A stretch of 64,000 bases of DNA from Pseudomonas sp. ACM7 (GCF_004136015.1 NZ_CP024866.1:4162529-4226528), one strand, 5' to 3'; shown: positions 53,384-62,570, counted from the first letter of the stretch. Translations and numbers: made by a program. The notes: generated by a model from the sequence alone, not told the origin.

Positions 53384-53950
53384 ATGACGCTGAACGCGAC
53401 CACATCCCACACCGTCGGGCCGTATTACCACATCGGTTTGACCTGGCTGAACCGCGAAGACCTGACGGTCGAACAAACCCTGGGCGAGCGCGTGGCGATC
53501 ACCGGGCAAGTCATCGACGGCAACGGCGACGTCGTCAACGACGCGATGCTGGAAGTCTGGCAAGCCAACGCCGCCGGCAAGTATGACCACCCCGAAGACG
53601 ATCAGGACAAACCCCTGGACCCGAACTTCGAAGGGTTTGGCCGGGTGCCGGTGGATGCCGAAGGGCGCTTTCGTTTCACCACGATCAAGCCAGGTACGGT
53701 AGAAGGCTTGAAAGGCACGAACCAGGCGCCGCATCTGGTGGTGCTGGTGTTTGCTCGCGGGTTGGTGAAGCACTTGCTGACACGGATTTACTTTGATGGC
53801 GAACCGACCAACGTGGGGGATCCGTTGTTGGAGTGTGTGCCGGCTGAACGTCGCAGTACTTTGCTGGCGAAGAAGGATGCGTCGGGTGTTTACCAGTGGA
53901 ATGTGATCCTGCAAGGCACCGATGCCGAGACAGTGTTCTTCGACTATTGA
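53384..53950 (+). CDS. pcaG: Protocatechuate 3,4-dioxygenase alpha subunit
   Basis: The 188-residue alpha chain shares the intradiol dioxygenase fold with PcaH (LEVWQANAAGKYDHPEDDQDKPLDPNF) but lacks the iron-binding His pair; that part reads NQAPHLVVLVFARG. It begins MTLNATTSHTVGPYYHIGL, which is typical for PcaG. It lines the substrate pocket. The ATG at 53384 follows the pcaH stop codon directly. Confidence 0.96.
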   Translation: MTLNATTSHTVGPYYHIGLTWLNREDLTVEQTLGERVAITGQVIDGNGDVVNDAMLEVWQANAAGKYDHPEDDQDKPLDPNFEGFGRVPVDAEGRFRFTTIKPGTVEGLKGTNQAPHLVVLVFARGLVKHLLTRIYFDGEPTNVGDPLLECVPAERRSTLLAKKDASGVYQWNVILQGTDAETVFFDY

Positions 53951-53965
53951 GTAAACACCACAACC

Positions 53966-54062
53966 CCTGTGGGAGCGGGCTTGCTCGCGAAGGCGTCGTG
54001 TCAGTCGATATCAATGTTGCCTGACACACCGCTTTCGCGAGCAAGCCCGCTCCCACAGGGGG
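53966..54062. repeat. REP-type inverted repeat pair
   Basis: CCCTGTGGGAGCGGGCTTGC and, inverted, GCAAGCCCGCTCCCACAGGG form long exact arms. It separates pcaG from pcaT. Confidence 0.92.
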
Positions 54063-54137
54063 ATCTGTGTTGCTAATGCTTCTGTGGAGCGGGACTGTTG
54101 CGAGGTGTGTCTAGACTCTCACTGTCCCCATTGAGTG

Positions 54138-54145
54138 AAAAACAA
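54138..54145 (+). promoter_or_regulatory. A-rich Hfq/Crc-type site at the pcaT start
   Basis: AAAAACAA fits AAnAAnAA and overlaps the A of the pcaT ATG. Confidence 0.55.
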
Positions 54146-55449
54146 TGACAACTAACACTGCTACTACAGCGCACTACACCGGCGAAGAGCGCAGTAAACG
54201 GATCTTTGCGATTGTCGGCGCCTCGTCCGGCAACCTCGTCGAATGGTTCGACTTCTACGTCTACGCCTTCTGCGCGATCTATTTCGCCCCTGCCTTTTTC
54301 CCGTCCGATAACCCGACTGTGCAGCTTGTGAATACGGCTGGCGTATTCGCCGCCGGCTTCCTGATGCGGCCCATCGGCGGCTGGATCTTCGGCCGGCTGG
54401 CGGACAAGCACGGACGCAAGAATTCGATGATGATTTCGATTCTGATGATGTGCTTCGGTTCGTTGCTCATCGCCTGCCTGCCGACGTACAACAGCATCGG
54501 CGTCTGGGCGCCGATCATGCTGCTTTTCGCCCGCCTGATTCAGGGGTTGTCGGTGGGCGGTGAGTACGGCACCACCGCGACCTACATGAGCGAAGTCGCC
54601 CTCAAGGGCCAGCGCGGTTTCTTCGCCTCGTTCCAGTACGTGACGCTGATTGGCGGGCAATTGCTGGCGGTGTCGCTGGTGGTGATCCTGCAACAGTTCC
54701 TCACTGAAGATGATTTGCGTGCCTATGGTTGGCGGATCCCGTTTGTGGTGGGTGCGTTGGCGGCGTTGATTTCGCTGTTCCTGCGTCGTTCGCTCAAGGA
54801 AACCACCAGCAAGGAAATGCGCGAAAACAAGGACGCCGGCAGCATCCGTGCGCTGTTTCGCGACCACAAGGCTGCGTTCATTACCGTGCTCGGTTACACC
54901 GCCGGTGGCTCGCTGATTTTCTACACCTTCACCACGTACATGCAGAAGTACCTGGTGAACACCGCCGGCATGCAAGCCAAGACCGCCAGCTACATCATGA
55001 CCGGCGCACTGTTCCTTTATATGTGCATGCAACCGTTGTTCGGCATGCTCGCGGACAAGATCGGCCGACGTAACTCGATGCTCTGGTTCGGCGCCCTCGG
55101 TACGCTGTTCACCGTGCCGATTCTGTTGAGTCTGAAAAGTGTCAGCAGTCCGTTCCTGGCCTTCGTGCTGATTACCGTGGCGCTGGCGATCGTCAGTTTT
55201 TACACCTCCATCAGTGGCCTGGTAAAAGCCGAAATGTTCCCACCGGAAGTGCGCGCCTTGGGCGTCGGCCTGGCGTATGCGGTGGCGAATGCAATCTTCG
55301 GCGGTTCGGCGGAATACGTGGCCCTGAGCCTCAAAGCCGGGGGCATGGAAAACTCTTTCTACTGGTACGTGACGGTGATGATGGCGGTGGCGTTCCTGTT
55401 CAGCCTGCGCTTGCCGAAACAGGCGAAGTATTTGGAAAACGACCATTGA
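54145..55449 (+). CDS. pcaT: MFS dicarboxylate/beta-ketoadipate transporter PcaT
   Basis: The 434-residue protein belongs to the metabolite:H+ symporter group of the MFS (KgtP, ShiA). It has the start [23 protein letters not shown] and the loop [14 protein letters not shown]. PcaT in P. putida takes up beta-ketoadipate and related dicarboxylates. It lies inside the pca cluster after a REP pair and before pcaB, with a hairpin in the pcaT-pcaB gap. Confidence 0.92.
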   Translation: MTTNTATTAHYTGEERSKRIFAIVGASSGNLVEWFDFYVYAFCAIYFAPAFFPSDNPTVQLVNTAGVFAAGFLMRPIGGWIFGRLADKHGRKNSMMISILMMCFGSLLIACLPTYNSIGVWAPIMLLFARLIQGLSVGGEYGTTATYMSEVALKGQRGFFASFQYVTLIGGQLLAVSLVVILQQFLTEDDLRAYGWRIPFVVGALAALISLFLRRSLKETTSKEMRENKDAGSIRALFRDHKAAFITVLGYTAGGSLIFYTFTTYMQKYLVNTAGMQAKTASYIMTGALFLYMCMQPLFGMLADKIGRRNSMLWFGALGTLFTVPILLSLKSVSSPFLAFVLITVALAIVSFYTSISGLVKAEMFPPEVRALGVGLAYAVANAIFGGSAEYVALSLKAGGMENSFYWYVTVMMAVAFLFSLRLPKQAKYLENDH

Positions 55450-55457
55450 TCTTTACC

Positions 55458-55478
55458 CGTGGGCCTGACCGGCCCACG
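55458..55478 (+). other. Intercistronic hairpin between pcaT and pcaB
   Basis: CGTGGGCC (55458-55465) and GGCCCACG (55471-55478) form a perfect 8-bp stem with loop TGACC. No T-run follows. The stem ends 16 bases before the pcaB ATG, so it may stabilise or attenuate the message rather than end it. Confidence 0.6.
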
Positions 55479-55494
55479 CCTTCAGGGACTGTTT

Positions 55495-56859
55495 ATGAAC
55501 GAGCGACCGGGCAATCAATTGTTCGATGCCTATTTCACTGCCCGCGACATGCGTGAGGTGTTCTGCGATCAGGGCCGGGTTCAAGCGATGCTTGATTTCG
55601 AAGCGGCACTGGCCCGGGCCGAAGCGCGAGTCGGGCTGATTCCGCAAACGGCTGTCGCGCCGATTGAAGCGGCCTGTCAGGCCGGGCATTACGACTTCAC
55701 CGCCCTCGGCGAGGCGATTGCCACGGCGGGCAATTCGGCGATTCCGTTGGTCAAGGCGCTGGGTAAACAGATCGCGGCCAACCATGCCGAAGCCGAGCGC
55801 TATGTGCATTTGGGCGCGACCAGCCAGGACGTGATGGACACCGGCCTGGTGTTGCAACTGCGTGGCGCGCTGGAGCTGATCGAAAGCGATCTGGCGCAAC
55901 TGGGCGAAACGCTGGCGACCCAGGCGTTGCGCTATGTCGCCACACCACTGGCCGGACGCACCTGGTTGCAGCACGCGACGCCCGTCACCCTCGGTATGAA
56001 AATCGCCGGTTGGCTGGGCGCTGTCACTCGAAGCCGTCAGCGTCTGCGGGAACTCAAGCCGCGACTGCTGGTGCTGCAATTCGGCGGCGCCTCTGGAACC
56101 CTCGCGGCCCTCGGCGAGCAGGCGATGCCGATTGCCCAGGCGCTGGCTGAAGAATTGAAACTGACACTGCCGGATCAACCTTGGCACACCCAGCGAGACC
56201 GCTTGGTGGAGTTCGGCTCGGTACTGGGATTGATCGCCGGCAGCCTCGGCAAACTCGGCCGCGACATCAGCCTGTTGATGCAGACCGAAGCCGCTGAAGT
56301 GTTCGAACCCTCGGCACCGGGCAAGGGCGGTTCTTCGACCATGCCGCACAAACGCAACCCGGTGGGCGCGGCGGTACTGATCGGCGCAGCGACGCGCGTT
56401 CCGGGTTTGCTCTCGACGCTGTTCAGCGCCATGCCTCAAGAACACGAGCGCAGCCTGGGCCTGTGGCATGCCGAGTGGGAAACCCTGCCGGAGATTTGCT
56501 GCCTGGTGTCCGGCAGCCTGAAGCAGGCGCGGCTGGTGGCGGAAGGACTGGAAGTGGACGCCGAGCGCATGGCCCGCAACCTCGACCTGACTCAAGGGCT
56601 GGTGCTCGCCGAAGCGGTGAGCATCGTCCTCGCTCAACGGGTGGGGCGCGACACTGCGCACCATTTGCTGGAGCAATGCTGCAAGCGCGCAGTGGCTGAA
56701 CAACGTCATCTGCGAGCGGTACTCGGCGACGAGCCGCAAGTGACCGCCGAACTCTCGCCTGCTGAACTCGATCATCTGCTGGACCCCGCCCATTACCTCG
56801 GTCAGGCCCATACCTGGGTCGAGCGAGCGGTGGCTGAACATTCTGCGTTGACTGCCTGA
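55495..56859 (+). CDS. pcaB: 3-carboxy-cis,cis-muconate cycloisomerase
   Basis: The 454-residue enzyme of the fumarase/aspartase superfamily has the signature GKGGSSTMPHKRNPVGAA at about residues 276-293 with the catalytic Ser in SST. HLGATSQDVMDTGLVLQL is another conserved block. It turns beta-carboxymuconate into gamma-carboxymuconolactone. The ATG at 55495 fits the family start MNERPGNQLFDAYFT; a longer in-frame start at 55459 lies in the hairpin. Confidence 0.95.
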   Translation: MNERPGNQLFDAYFTARDMREVFCDQGRVQAMLDFEAALARAEARVGLIPQTAVAPIEAACQAGHYDFTALGEAIATAGNSAIPLVKALGKQIAANHAEAERYVHLGATSQDVMDTGLVLQLRGALELIESDLAQLGETLATQALRYVATPLAGRTWLQHATPVTLGMKIAGWLGAVTRSRQRLRELKPRLLVLQFGGASGTLAALGEQAMPIAQALAEELKLTLPDQPWHTQRDRLVEFGSVLGLIAGSLGKLGRDISLLMQTEAAEVFEPSAPGKGGSSTMPHKRNPVGAAVLIGAATRVPGLLSTLFSAMPQEHERSLGLWHAEWETLPEICCLVSGSLKQARLVAEGLEVDAERMARNLDLTQGLVLAEAVSIVLAQRVGRDTAHHLLEQCCKRAVAEQRHLRAVLGDEPQVTAELSPAELDHLLDPAHYLGQAHTWVERAVAEHSALTA

Positions 56860-56870
56860 AGGAGATTGCT

Positions 56871-57677
56871 GTGGCTTTCGTACAACTCGCCGAGGGCGAA
56901 CTGCACTACCAAATTCAAGGGCCGCAACTCGATGGCCCGGCTGATGCGCCGGTACTGGTGCTGTCCAACTCGCTGGGCACCGACCTGCACATGTGGGACG
57001 CGCAGATTGCGGCGTTCACCGAGCATTTTCGCGTGTTGCGTTTCGACACCCGTGGCCATGGCAAATCGCTGGTCACACCGGGGCCGTACAGCATCGAGCA
57101 ACTGGGCCGCGACGTGCTGTCGCTATTGGATGCCTTGCACATCGAGCGCGCGCATTTCTGCGGTCTGTCCATGGGCGGGCTGATCGGCCAGTGGCTGGGG
57201 ATCAACGCTGGTGATCGCCTGAACAAACTGGTGGTGTGCAACACCGCGGCGAAAATCGGTGATCCGTCGGTATGGAACCCGCGCATTGAAACCGTGCTGC
57301 GTGACGGTCCGGCCGCCATGGTCGCGCTGCGCGATGCGTCGATTGCGCGCTGGTTCACCGCGGATTTTGCTGAAGCCAATCCTGCTGCCGCGAAGAAGAT
57401 TACTGACATGCTCGCCACCACCTCGCCTGAAGGTTATGCCGCGAATTGTGCCGCCGTGCGCGATGCCGATTTCCGCGATCAGTTGTCCTCGATCAAGGTG
57501 CCGCTGCTGGTCATCGCCGGCACCGAAGACGCGGTCACGCCGCCGTCCGGCGGGCACTTCATTCAGGAACACGTGCAGGGCGCCGAGTACGCCGAGTTCT
57601 ACGCCGCGCACTTGTCCAACGTCCAGGCCGGTGCTGCGTTCAGTGACCGGGTAGTGACGTTTTTGTCAGCTCATTAA
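56871..57677 (+). CDS. pcaD: 3-oxoadipate enol-lactonase
   Basis: The 268-residue alpha/beta hydrolase has the nucleophile Ser100 in HFCGLSMGGL, the Asp in GTEDAVTPP near residue 224, and the His in AAHLSN near residue 252. It opens beta-ketoadipate enol-lactone to beta-ketoadipate. It starts with GTG at 56871, with AAGGAGA just upstream, and follows pcaB by 11 bases. Confidence 0.94.
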   Translation: MAFVQLAEGELHYQIQGPQLDGPADAPVLVLSNSLGTDLHMWDAQIAAFTEHFRVLRFDTRGHGKSLVTPGPYSIEQLGRDVLSLLDALHIERAHFCGLSMGGLIGQWLGINAGDRLNKLVVCNTAAKIGDPSVWNPRIETVLRDGPAAMVALRDASIARWFTADFAEANPAAAKKITDMLATTSPEGYAANCAAVRDADFRDQLSSIKVPLLVIAGTEDAVTPPSGGHFIQEHVQGAEYAEFYAAHLSNVQAGAAFSDRVVTFLSAH

Positions 57678-57687
57678 GGGGATTGTT

Positions 57688-58080
57688 GTGGACGAGAAAC
57701 AACGTTACGACGAAGGCCTGAAAGTCCGCCGTGCCGTACTCGGCGACGCCCATGTCGACCGCAGCCTGAACGCGCTGACCGAGTTCAACTCGGAGTTTCA
57801 GGAGATGATCACCCGTCACGCCTGGGGCGACATCTGGACCCGTCCGGGCCTGCCGCGTCATACCCGCAGCCTGATCACCATGGCCATGCTGATCGGCATG
57901 AACCGCAATGAAGAACTCAAACTGCACCTGCGTGCCGCCGCCAACAACGGCGTGACCCGCGGCGAGATCAAGGAAGTGATCATGCAGAGTGCGATCTACT
58001 GCGGCATTCCGGCAGCGAATGCGACGTTCCACCTGGCGGAGTCGGTGTGGGATGAGTTGGGGGTTGAATCGCGGGAGTGA
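57688..58080 (+). CDS. pcaC: 4-carboxymuconolactone decarboxylase
   Basis: The 130-residue protein has the carboxymuconolactone decarboxylase fold: RHTRSLITMAMLIGMNRNEELKLH, with the His that is part of the catalytic relay, and GVTRGEIKEVIMQSAIYCGIPAAN. It makes beta-ketoadipate enol-lactone from gamma-carboxymuconolactone. GTG at 57688 follows GGGGATTGTT and comes ten bases after the pcaD stop. It ends the pca cluster. Confidence 0.95.
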   Translation: MDEKQRYDEGLKVRRAVLGDAHVDRSLNALTEFNSEFQEMITRHAWGDIWTRPGLPRHTRSLITMAMLIGMNRNEELKLHLRAAANNGVTRGEIKEVIMQSAIYCGIPAANATFHLAESVWDELGVESRE

Positions 58081-58111
58081 TCCTGGCGATTTGCGGTATC
58101 TGAGCTGACGC

Positions 58112-58205
58112 CATCGCGAGCAAGCTCGCTCCCACAGTTTTCCGGTGTGAATTCAAATGATGTGTTCACCCAAAATCCCCTGTGGGAGCGAGCTTGCTCG
58201 CGATG
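58112..58205. repeat. REP-type inverted repeat pair, GCGAGC variant
   Basis: CATCGCGAGCAAGCTCGCTC and, inverted, GGAGCGAGCTTGCTCGCGATG enclose about 40 bases. It lies between convergent genes pcaC and the methyltransferase pseudogene. Confidence 0.9.
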
Positions 58206-58239
58206 GCGGTGGCCGGCTTGATACATCATTAGCGGTCAA

Positions 58240-59058
58240 TCAAACCGTGGCCACAATGAAGATCCGCTTGAACGGAAACAACGTGTGCCCGTCGCTCTCC
58301 GGCGGGTAATGCGCATGCACGCGCATCAGGTAGTGGTAAATGAACCGCGCCTGTTCATCATCCTTCAGCCCCTGCATCACCGGCCGCAACGCCGAGACTT
58401 TGACCCAGTCATAGATCGGCGACTTGCCGTCGACAACCTGTAGCTGTTCGGTCTCCCAGATATCCAGTGTCCGGGTGATCGGCGAGAGCAACCGGTAGTA
58501 ATTTTCCAAAGACAACAGCGGCCGTGCAGCCATGGCCTCGCGCAATTGCGGGGTGCCAAGTGGTTTGCCACCGGGGCCTGCCTCTTCAAGGGTGTCGAGC
58601 ATCAGTTGATACCACAGCGCATCCCGCCAGTCGGGCATGTGCGCGGCCAGGCATCCACCCGAATTGAGCTGGCCGAGCAGTCGCGGCAATAACTGTTCGT
58701 GACCACTGACGAAGTGCAGTACCGCGGCGGCGAACAGCAGGTCCGCCGGTTGTTCGGGTTGCCAGTCGAGTAGATCGCACTGTTTCCACAACGCCTTGAT
58801 CGGCAGGTAACGGGCTTCGTCCAGCATTTGCTGCGAACTGTCGATGCCCTGCAACTGCGCTCGAGGCCAACGCTTGGCCAATAGTTGCGTGGCTATGCCG
58901 GTGCCGCATCCCAGGTCATAGATGCGTTTGGGCTGTTTGAGTTCGACACGGTCGAGCAATTCATTGACCGGTCGTCGCCTGAGGCGGGAAAACTACTGGT
59001 ACGCCTTGGCGTCCCAGTCGGTGCAGGCTTTCCCTGCCGATTCAAGTTTGACGCTCAT
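58240..59058 (-). pseudogene. Class I SAM-dependent methyltransferase (Tam-like) interrupted by an in-frame TAG
   Basis: From an ATG at 59058 with GAGG before it, the frame reads MSVKLESAGKACTDWDAKAY then Gln, TAG, FSRLRRRPVNELLDRVEL and continues open to 58240. The TAG at 58993-58995 is codon 22, where a Gln (CAG) is expected. The rest is intact and has the SAM loop YDLGCGTGIATQLLAKRW and the trans-aconitate methyltransferase-like pattern. One C-to-T change explains the break. A shorter product could only start from a weak TTG or GTG after the stop. The gene is the third in an operon with DUF1641 (20-base gap). A sequencing error is possible. Confidence 0.8.
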
Positions 59059-59078
59059 GAGGTGATCCTCTCTGGCGG

Positions 59079-59462
59079 TTACAGCTGCCTTCCGATGACG
59101 TTCAGTGTTTTCAGGACAACGGCCACGCCTTTGCGCGTGTCCGGCTCGTTTAGCAGTTTGATCAAGGCATAGGCCCCCGGCGGCTCGGGGGCGGCTGCGA
59201 CCTCGGCCTTGGCCAGGCGCACGGCGTTACTGACGGTCCAGGTGGCCGCCGTAGCGTTTTCGAACAGCCGCGCCAGCTTTTCCACCATCGCTGCGTCCAG
59301 CAGGTCGGTCATGTCCGAGACCAGCGATAGCACATCGACAATGTTGTCCAGCCGACCGCCGTCGATCAGCGGTTGAATTTTCGCCATCAAGGCGACGAGT
59401 CCCGGCGTCGCTGGCATGCCGGCAGCGCTGGTCGCCAGCGTTTCATCTGATAGGTTCGTCAT
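59079..59462 (-). CDS. DUF1641 family protein
   Basis: The 127-residue protein carries the DUF1641 pattern: LVALMAKIQPLIDGGRLDNIVDVLSLVSDMTDLLD and a C-terminal segment LIKLLNEPDTRKGVAVVLKTLNVIG. Genes of this family are usually located next to sulfide:quinone reductase-like flavoproteins, as here (21-base gap). A role as a partner or regulator of the flavoprotein is inference from this context. The ATG at 59462 has AGGCG before it. Confidence 0.88.
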   Translation of the reverse strand: MTNLSDETLATSAAGMPATPGLVALMAKIQPLIDGGRLDNIVDVLSLVSDMTDLLDAAMVEKLARLFENATAATWTVSNAVRLAKAEVAAAPEPPGAYALIKLLNEPDTRKGVAVVLKTLNVIGRQL

Positions 59463-59483
59463 TGTTTACGCCTCCTGAGCGGA

Positions 59484-60674
59484 TCAAAGCATTCCACGGG
59501 CAACCGCCCAGTACAGGCCACGATTGAAGCCATTTCTCAACAGGCCGCCGAGCTTGGTCGGCGGTGTCGGCAGGACGTCATGGGCGTAGTCGTACCACAG
59601 CGGCATACCGGCGTTGAGACCCATCTGCGCCACGGCCTGAACCCGTCCGTCGTAGACGCTGTTGGGCGCACCGAGGCGAATCTCGGCAGCAATGTTGTTG
59701 GCGATGACCGGCGCCTGGTTATGGCAAGCACCACCGGCCTTGCTCACCGGCAGATCGACGGTGTCGCCAATCACGTAGACGTGTTCCAGGCCGTAGACCT
59801 GCAGGGTCTCGTGGTGGGTCGGCAACCAACCTTCGTTGTTGGGCGCTTGAGACGCTCCGGACTCCAGCACGGCATCGACGGCGCGGATCGGCGGTGTCGC
59901 CATCAGGATGTCGAAGGGTTGCTCTTCGCCTTCTTCTGAATAGGCGATTTTTCGTTCGGGATCGACACGGCTGAGGGTGAAACCGCGTTGGAAGCGGATG
60001 TTCTTCTGCTCGAAAATGCCGGGCAGAATGTCCCCGGTGGGGCGTTGCAGAAACAGGCAGTTACGCAGCAACTGAGCCGTGGTCGGGTAGGTGTAGACGA
60101 TTTCCACCTGGTCCCGCACGCCCCGACGACGCAGGAAGTCGTCGAGCATCAACGTCGTTTCTACCGGTGCAATGCCGCATTGGTGCGGCACGTTGGGTGT
60201 CTGCGGGAAAGACACAGTGATGAAGATCCGGCCTTTTTTGATCGTGTTCAGCCGTTCTGCCAACTGCCGGGCGGGCTGATATTGGTAGAAGTGGTCGCCG
60301 GCTTCTTTCAAGCCATCGATGCGTTCCGGCGCAGGCACGCAACCAGTGGCGATGACCAGAAAGTCATAGCCATAGCGCTTGCCGCTGCGGGTTTTCAGGC
60401 CTTGCCCGGGGAAATCGAAACCCGTGACCTCTTCGACGTAAAAGCTGATTTCCGGGCGCAACAGTGAACGTTCCGGACGCTTGAGTTCTTCTTCAAAGAA
60501 CTGATTGAACGCCACGTACATGAACGCAGGTTTATAGAAGTGATCGGGGGAGTTGGACAGCAGTGCAATCGAGACTTCGCCGCGCAGGATTTCTGGATAC
60601 AGCTTGCTGGCCAGTTGATTGGCCAACATGGTTCCACCTACGCCGCCACCGACGATAACTATTCGCTTGCTCAT
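59484..60674 (-). CDS. Sulfide:quinone reductase-like FAD oxidoreductase
   Basis: The 396-residue flavoprotein starts with the dinucleotide fold IVIVGGGVGGTMLANQLA at residues 5-22. It has the second FAD motif YVIGDTVDLPVSKAGGACHNQ at 300-320. Cysteines at 112 (ATGCVPAPE), 166 (HQCGIAP), 206 and 317 (GGACHN) are candidates for the redox pair used by sulfide:quinone reductases, but they do not align clearly with the Cys triad of type I enzymes. Hence oxidation of sulfide to polysulfide is plausible but not proven. It heads a three-gene operon. It may face the inner membrane through its C-terminal hydrophobic helices. Confidence 0.85.
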   Translation of the reverse strand: MSKRIVIVGGGVGGTMLANQLASKLYPEILRGEVSIALLSNSPDHFYKPAFMYVAFNQFFEEELKRPERSLLRPEISFYVEEVTGFDFPGQGLKTRSGKRYGYDFLVIATGCVPAPERIDGLKEAGDHFYQYQPARQLAERLNTIKKGRIFITVSFPQTPNVPHQCGIAPVETTLMLDDFLRRRGVRDQVEIVYTYPTTAQLLRNCLFLQRPTGDILPGIFEQKNIRFQRGFTLSRVDPERKIAYSEEGEEQPFDILMATPPIRAVDAVLESGASQAPNNEGWLPTHHETLQVYGLEHVYVIGDTVDLPVSKAGGACHNQAPVIANNIAAEIRLGAPNSVYDGRVQAVAQMGLNAGMPLWYDYAHDVLPTPPTKLGGLLRNGFNRGLYWAVARGML

Positions 60675-60871
60675 ACCTGACCTCCGTGGTCATGGCCGCT
60701 TCGCGTACAGCATCCGGAGATAACGGAAGAAAAAAAGGGGCTCCTACATCAGGATGGAGAATTAAACACGCTTCTTGCCTGTATCTGCGAACACACAAAG
60801 CGCTAGTTTGCGCCGACAGGTGGTTACAGGCACGCGACCGCCTCAATCCAACGGTCGCTGCCAGAACGCGG

Positions 60872-62131
60872 CTATAGCAGGCTGATCGGATAGCTGGCGA
60901 TTAACCGGTTCTCGTCAAACTCGTTGTTGCTGAAGTCGCGGCGAATGGTCGAGTTGCGCCATTTGACGTTGAGGTTTTTGAGCGCGCCGCTTTGCACGGT
61001 GTAACCCAATTCGCTTTCGCGGCCCCATTCCTTGCCGTCGGTAATGGTGCCGGTGTGCACATTGTCGCCGCTGATGTAGCGGTTCATCAGGGTCAGGCCG
61101 GGAATGCCGAGGGCGACGAAGTTGTAGTCATGACGTACCTGCCAGGATTTTTCCTGAGCGTTGTCATAACTGGCGTTGTAACTGTCGTTGGCCAGGGTGC
61201 CGCCGCTGGTGCCGTTGACCCGCATCCAGGCGTTGTCGCCGGTGAGTTTTTGCAGGCCGACGTAGAAGGTGTTGCCGCCGTATTTGGCCGAGAACAGGCC
61301 CGACCAGGTCTTGTTGTCCAGCTCGCCGGCCCGGGCGCTGCCGTCATCCTTGCCATAGAAGAAACCGAGGTTGGCGCCCAGGGTCCAGTCGCCGATGGGT
61401 TGGCTGTGGATCAGATTCACGTACTGCTGGCTGTAAATGTCCTTGAGTTCGGCGTTCCACACACCGATCTGGGTGCGCTTCTCGTTGAAGACGTATTCGC
61501 CGCCCTGAAAGTTGAAACGGTCGGAGGTAAACGCCGGTTTGCCGGTCATCGACATGTCGCTCATGCTGCTGTCGTCGCGCGGGCTGTTGGCGCGGAACTG
61601 GCCGCCGTAGAGCGTCAGGCCGTCGATTTCCTTCGAGGTGATCTGGCCGCCACGGAAGGTTTGCGGCAGGGAACGACCATCGTCCGAACGCAGGATCGGC
61701 AGCACCGGCATCCATTCGCCCACCTTCACTTCGGTCTGCGACAGCTTGGCCTTGAACGCCACGTTGGTGCGCCCGAAGTTATCCGCCGGGCGACCGTCGT
61801 GATCCAGCGGCAGCAACTGCGTACCGCCGGTGCCTTTACCGCCGTCGAGTTTCACCGAGTACAGCCCCAGCACGTCCATGCCGAACCCGACGGTGCCCTG
61901 AGTGAACCCGGACTTGGCGTCGAGAATGAAACTTTGTGTCCACTCTTCTGCCTTGCCCTGAGCTTTGGTCGGGTTGGTGAAGTTGCGGTTGATGTAGAAG
62001 TTGCGCAAGTTCAGGTTGACCTTGGCACCTTCGACAAAGCCTGACTCCTCGGCCAAGGCAGGCAGAGCCGTACTGGCCAGTGCAACGGCGATGAGGCTGG
62101 GGAACAAGTATTGCGTGCTGGAAGGTGTCAT
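60872..62131 (-). CDS. OprD family outer membrane porin
   Basis: The 419-residue protein has a Sec signal peptide cleaved after ALA at about residue 27. It then shows the OprD family start ESGFVEGAKVNLNLRNFYINRNF, beta strands with aromatic girdles, and the C-terminal phrase SNNEFDENRLIASYPISLL. OprD-family porins take up basic amino acids (OccD) or aromatic and other carboxylates (OccK). The location near the pca cluster suggests an aromatic acid, which is inference. A ribosome binding site AGAGAG lies before the ATG. Confidence 0.92.
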   Translation of the reverse strand: MTPSSTQYLFPSLIAVALASTALPALAEESGFVEGAKVNLNLRNFYINRNFTNPTKAQGKAEEWTQSFILDAKSGFTQGTVGFGMDVLGLYSVKLDGGKGTGGTQLLPLDHDGRPADNFGRTNVAFKAKLSQTEVKVGEWMPVLPILRSDDGRSLPQTFRGGQITSKEIDGLTLYGGQFRANSPRDDSSMSDMSMTGKPAFTSDRFNFQGGEYVFNEKRTQIGVWNAELKDIYSQQYVNLIHSQPIGDWTLGANLGFFYGKDDGSARAGELDNKTWSGLFSAKYGGNTFYVGLQKLTGDNAWMRVNGTSGGTLANDSYNASYDNAQEKSWQVRHDYNFVALGIPGLTLMNRYISGDNVHTGTITDGKEWGRESELGYTVQSGALKNLNVKWRNSTIRRDFSNNEFDENRLIASYPISLL

Positions 62132-62396
62132 GTGTTCGGGGCTCTCTAGTATTTAGGCGTGAAACGGGGCGCTGCCGCAACGTGGGGTTGCAGACAAAAA
62201 TTTGAAATCAGGGCAAAAACGAACGGGATCAGCCGGACAGGGCAGGGCGTGGGGGCATGGTGTCGAACCTGTTGTTATTGGTCTTGTGCGACGAATGGTG
62301 CGGGGGATGGGCGGGGCGATTCAATTGGGGAAAGCGGGTTTTGGGCGATTATCGAACGTAAGATTGGCTCGGAATTTGTGTTGTCTGTTCCGGCCT

Positions 62397-62491
62397 CATC
62401 GCGAGCAAGCTCGCTCCCACAGTTGATCTCTGCTGGTCATCAATATTGTGTTCACCCTAGATCCCCTGTGGGAGCGAGCTTGCTCGCGATG
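62397..62491. repeat. REP-type inverted repeat pair, GCGAGC variant
   Basis: CATCGCGAGCAAGCTCGCTC and, inverted, GGAGCGAGCTTGCTCGCGATG surround about 45 bases. The flanking GGCCTCATCG and CGATGAGGCC extend the inverted repeat on both sides. Confidence 0.92.
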
Positions 62492-62530
62492 AGGCCAGTC
62501 CTGGCGCCACAATTTTCCTGTAGACAACAA

Positions 62531-62553
62531 AAAGCCCACCAATCGGTGGGCTT
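62531..62553 (-). terminator. Intrinsic terminator of the efflux channel gene
   Basis: AAGCCCACC and GGTGGGCTT form a stem with loop AATC; A/T-rich flanks (CTTGTTTT; TTTTTGTTG on the minus strand) support function. Confidence 0.9.
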
Positions 62554-62570
62554 CTTGTTTTACAGCGCTA

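Larger units (their letters stand above)
62132..62570. other. Intergenic region between porin and efflux genes, no gene
   Basis: The porin leader, a REP pair (62397-62491) and the terminator of the efflux gene lie here. No other gene is seen. Confidence 0.6.

Noticed and set aside
58240..58959. Methyltransferase taken as an intact gene starting after the stop codon
   Set aside because: The upstream 21 codons with ATG and ribosome binding site clearly belong to the same protein, and no good start follows the TAG.
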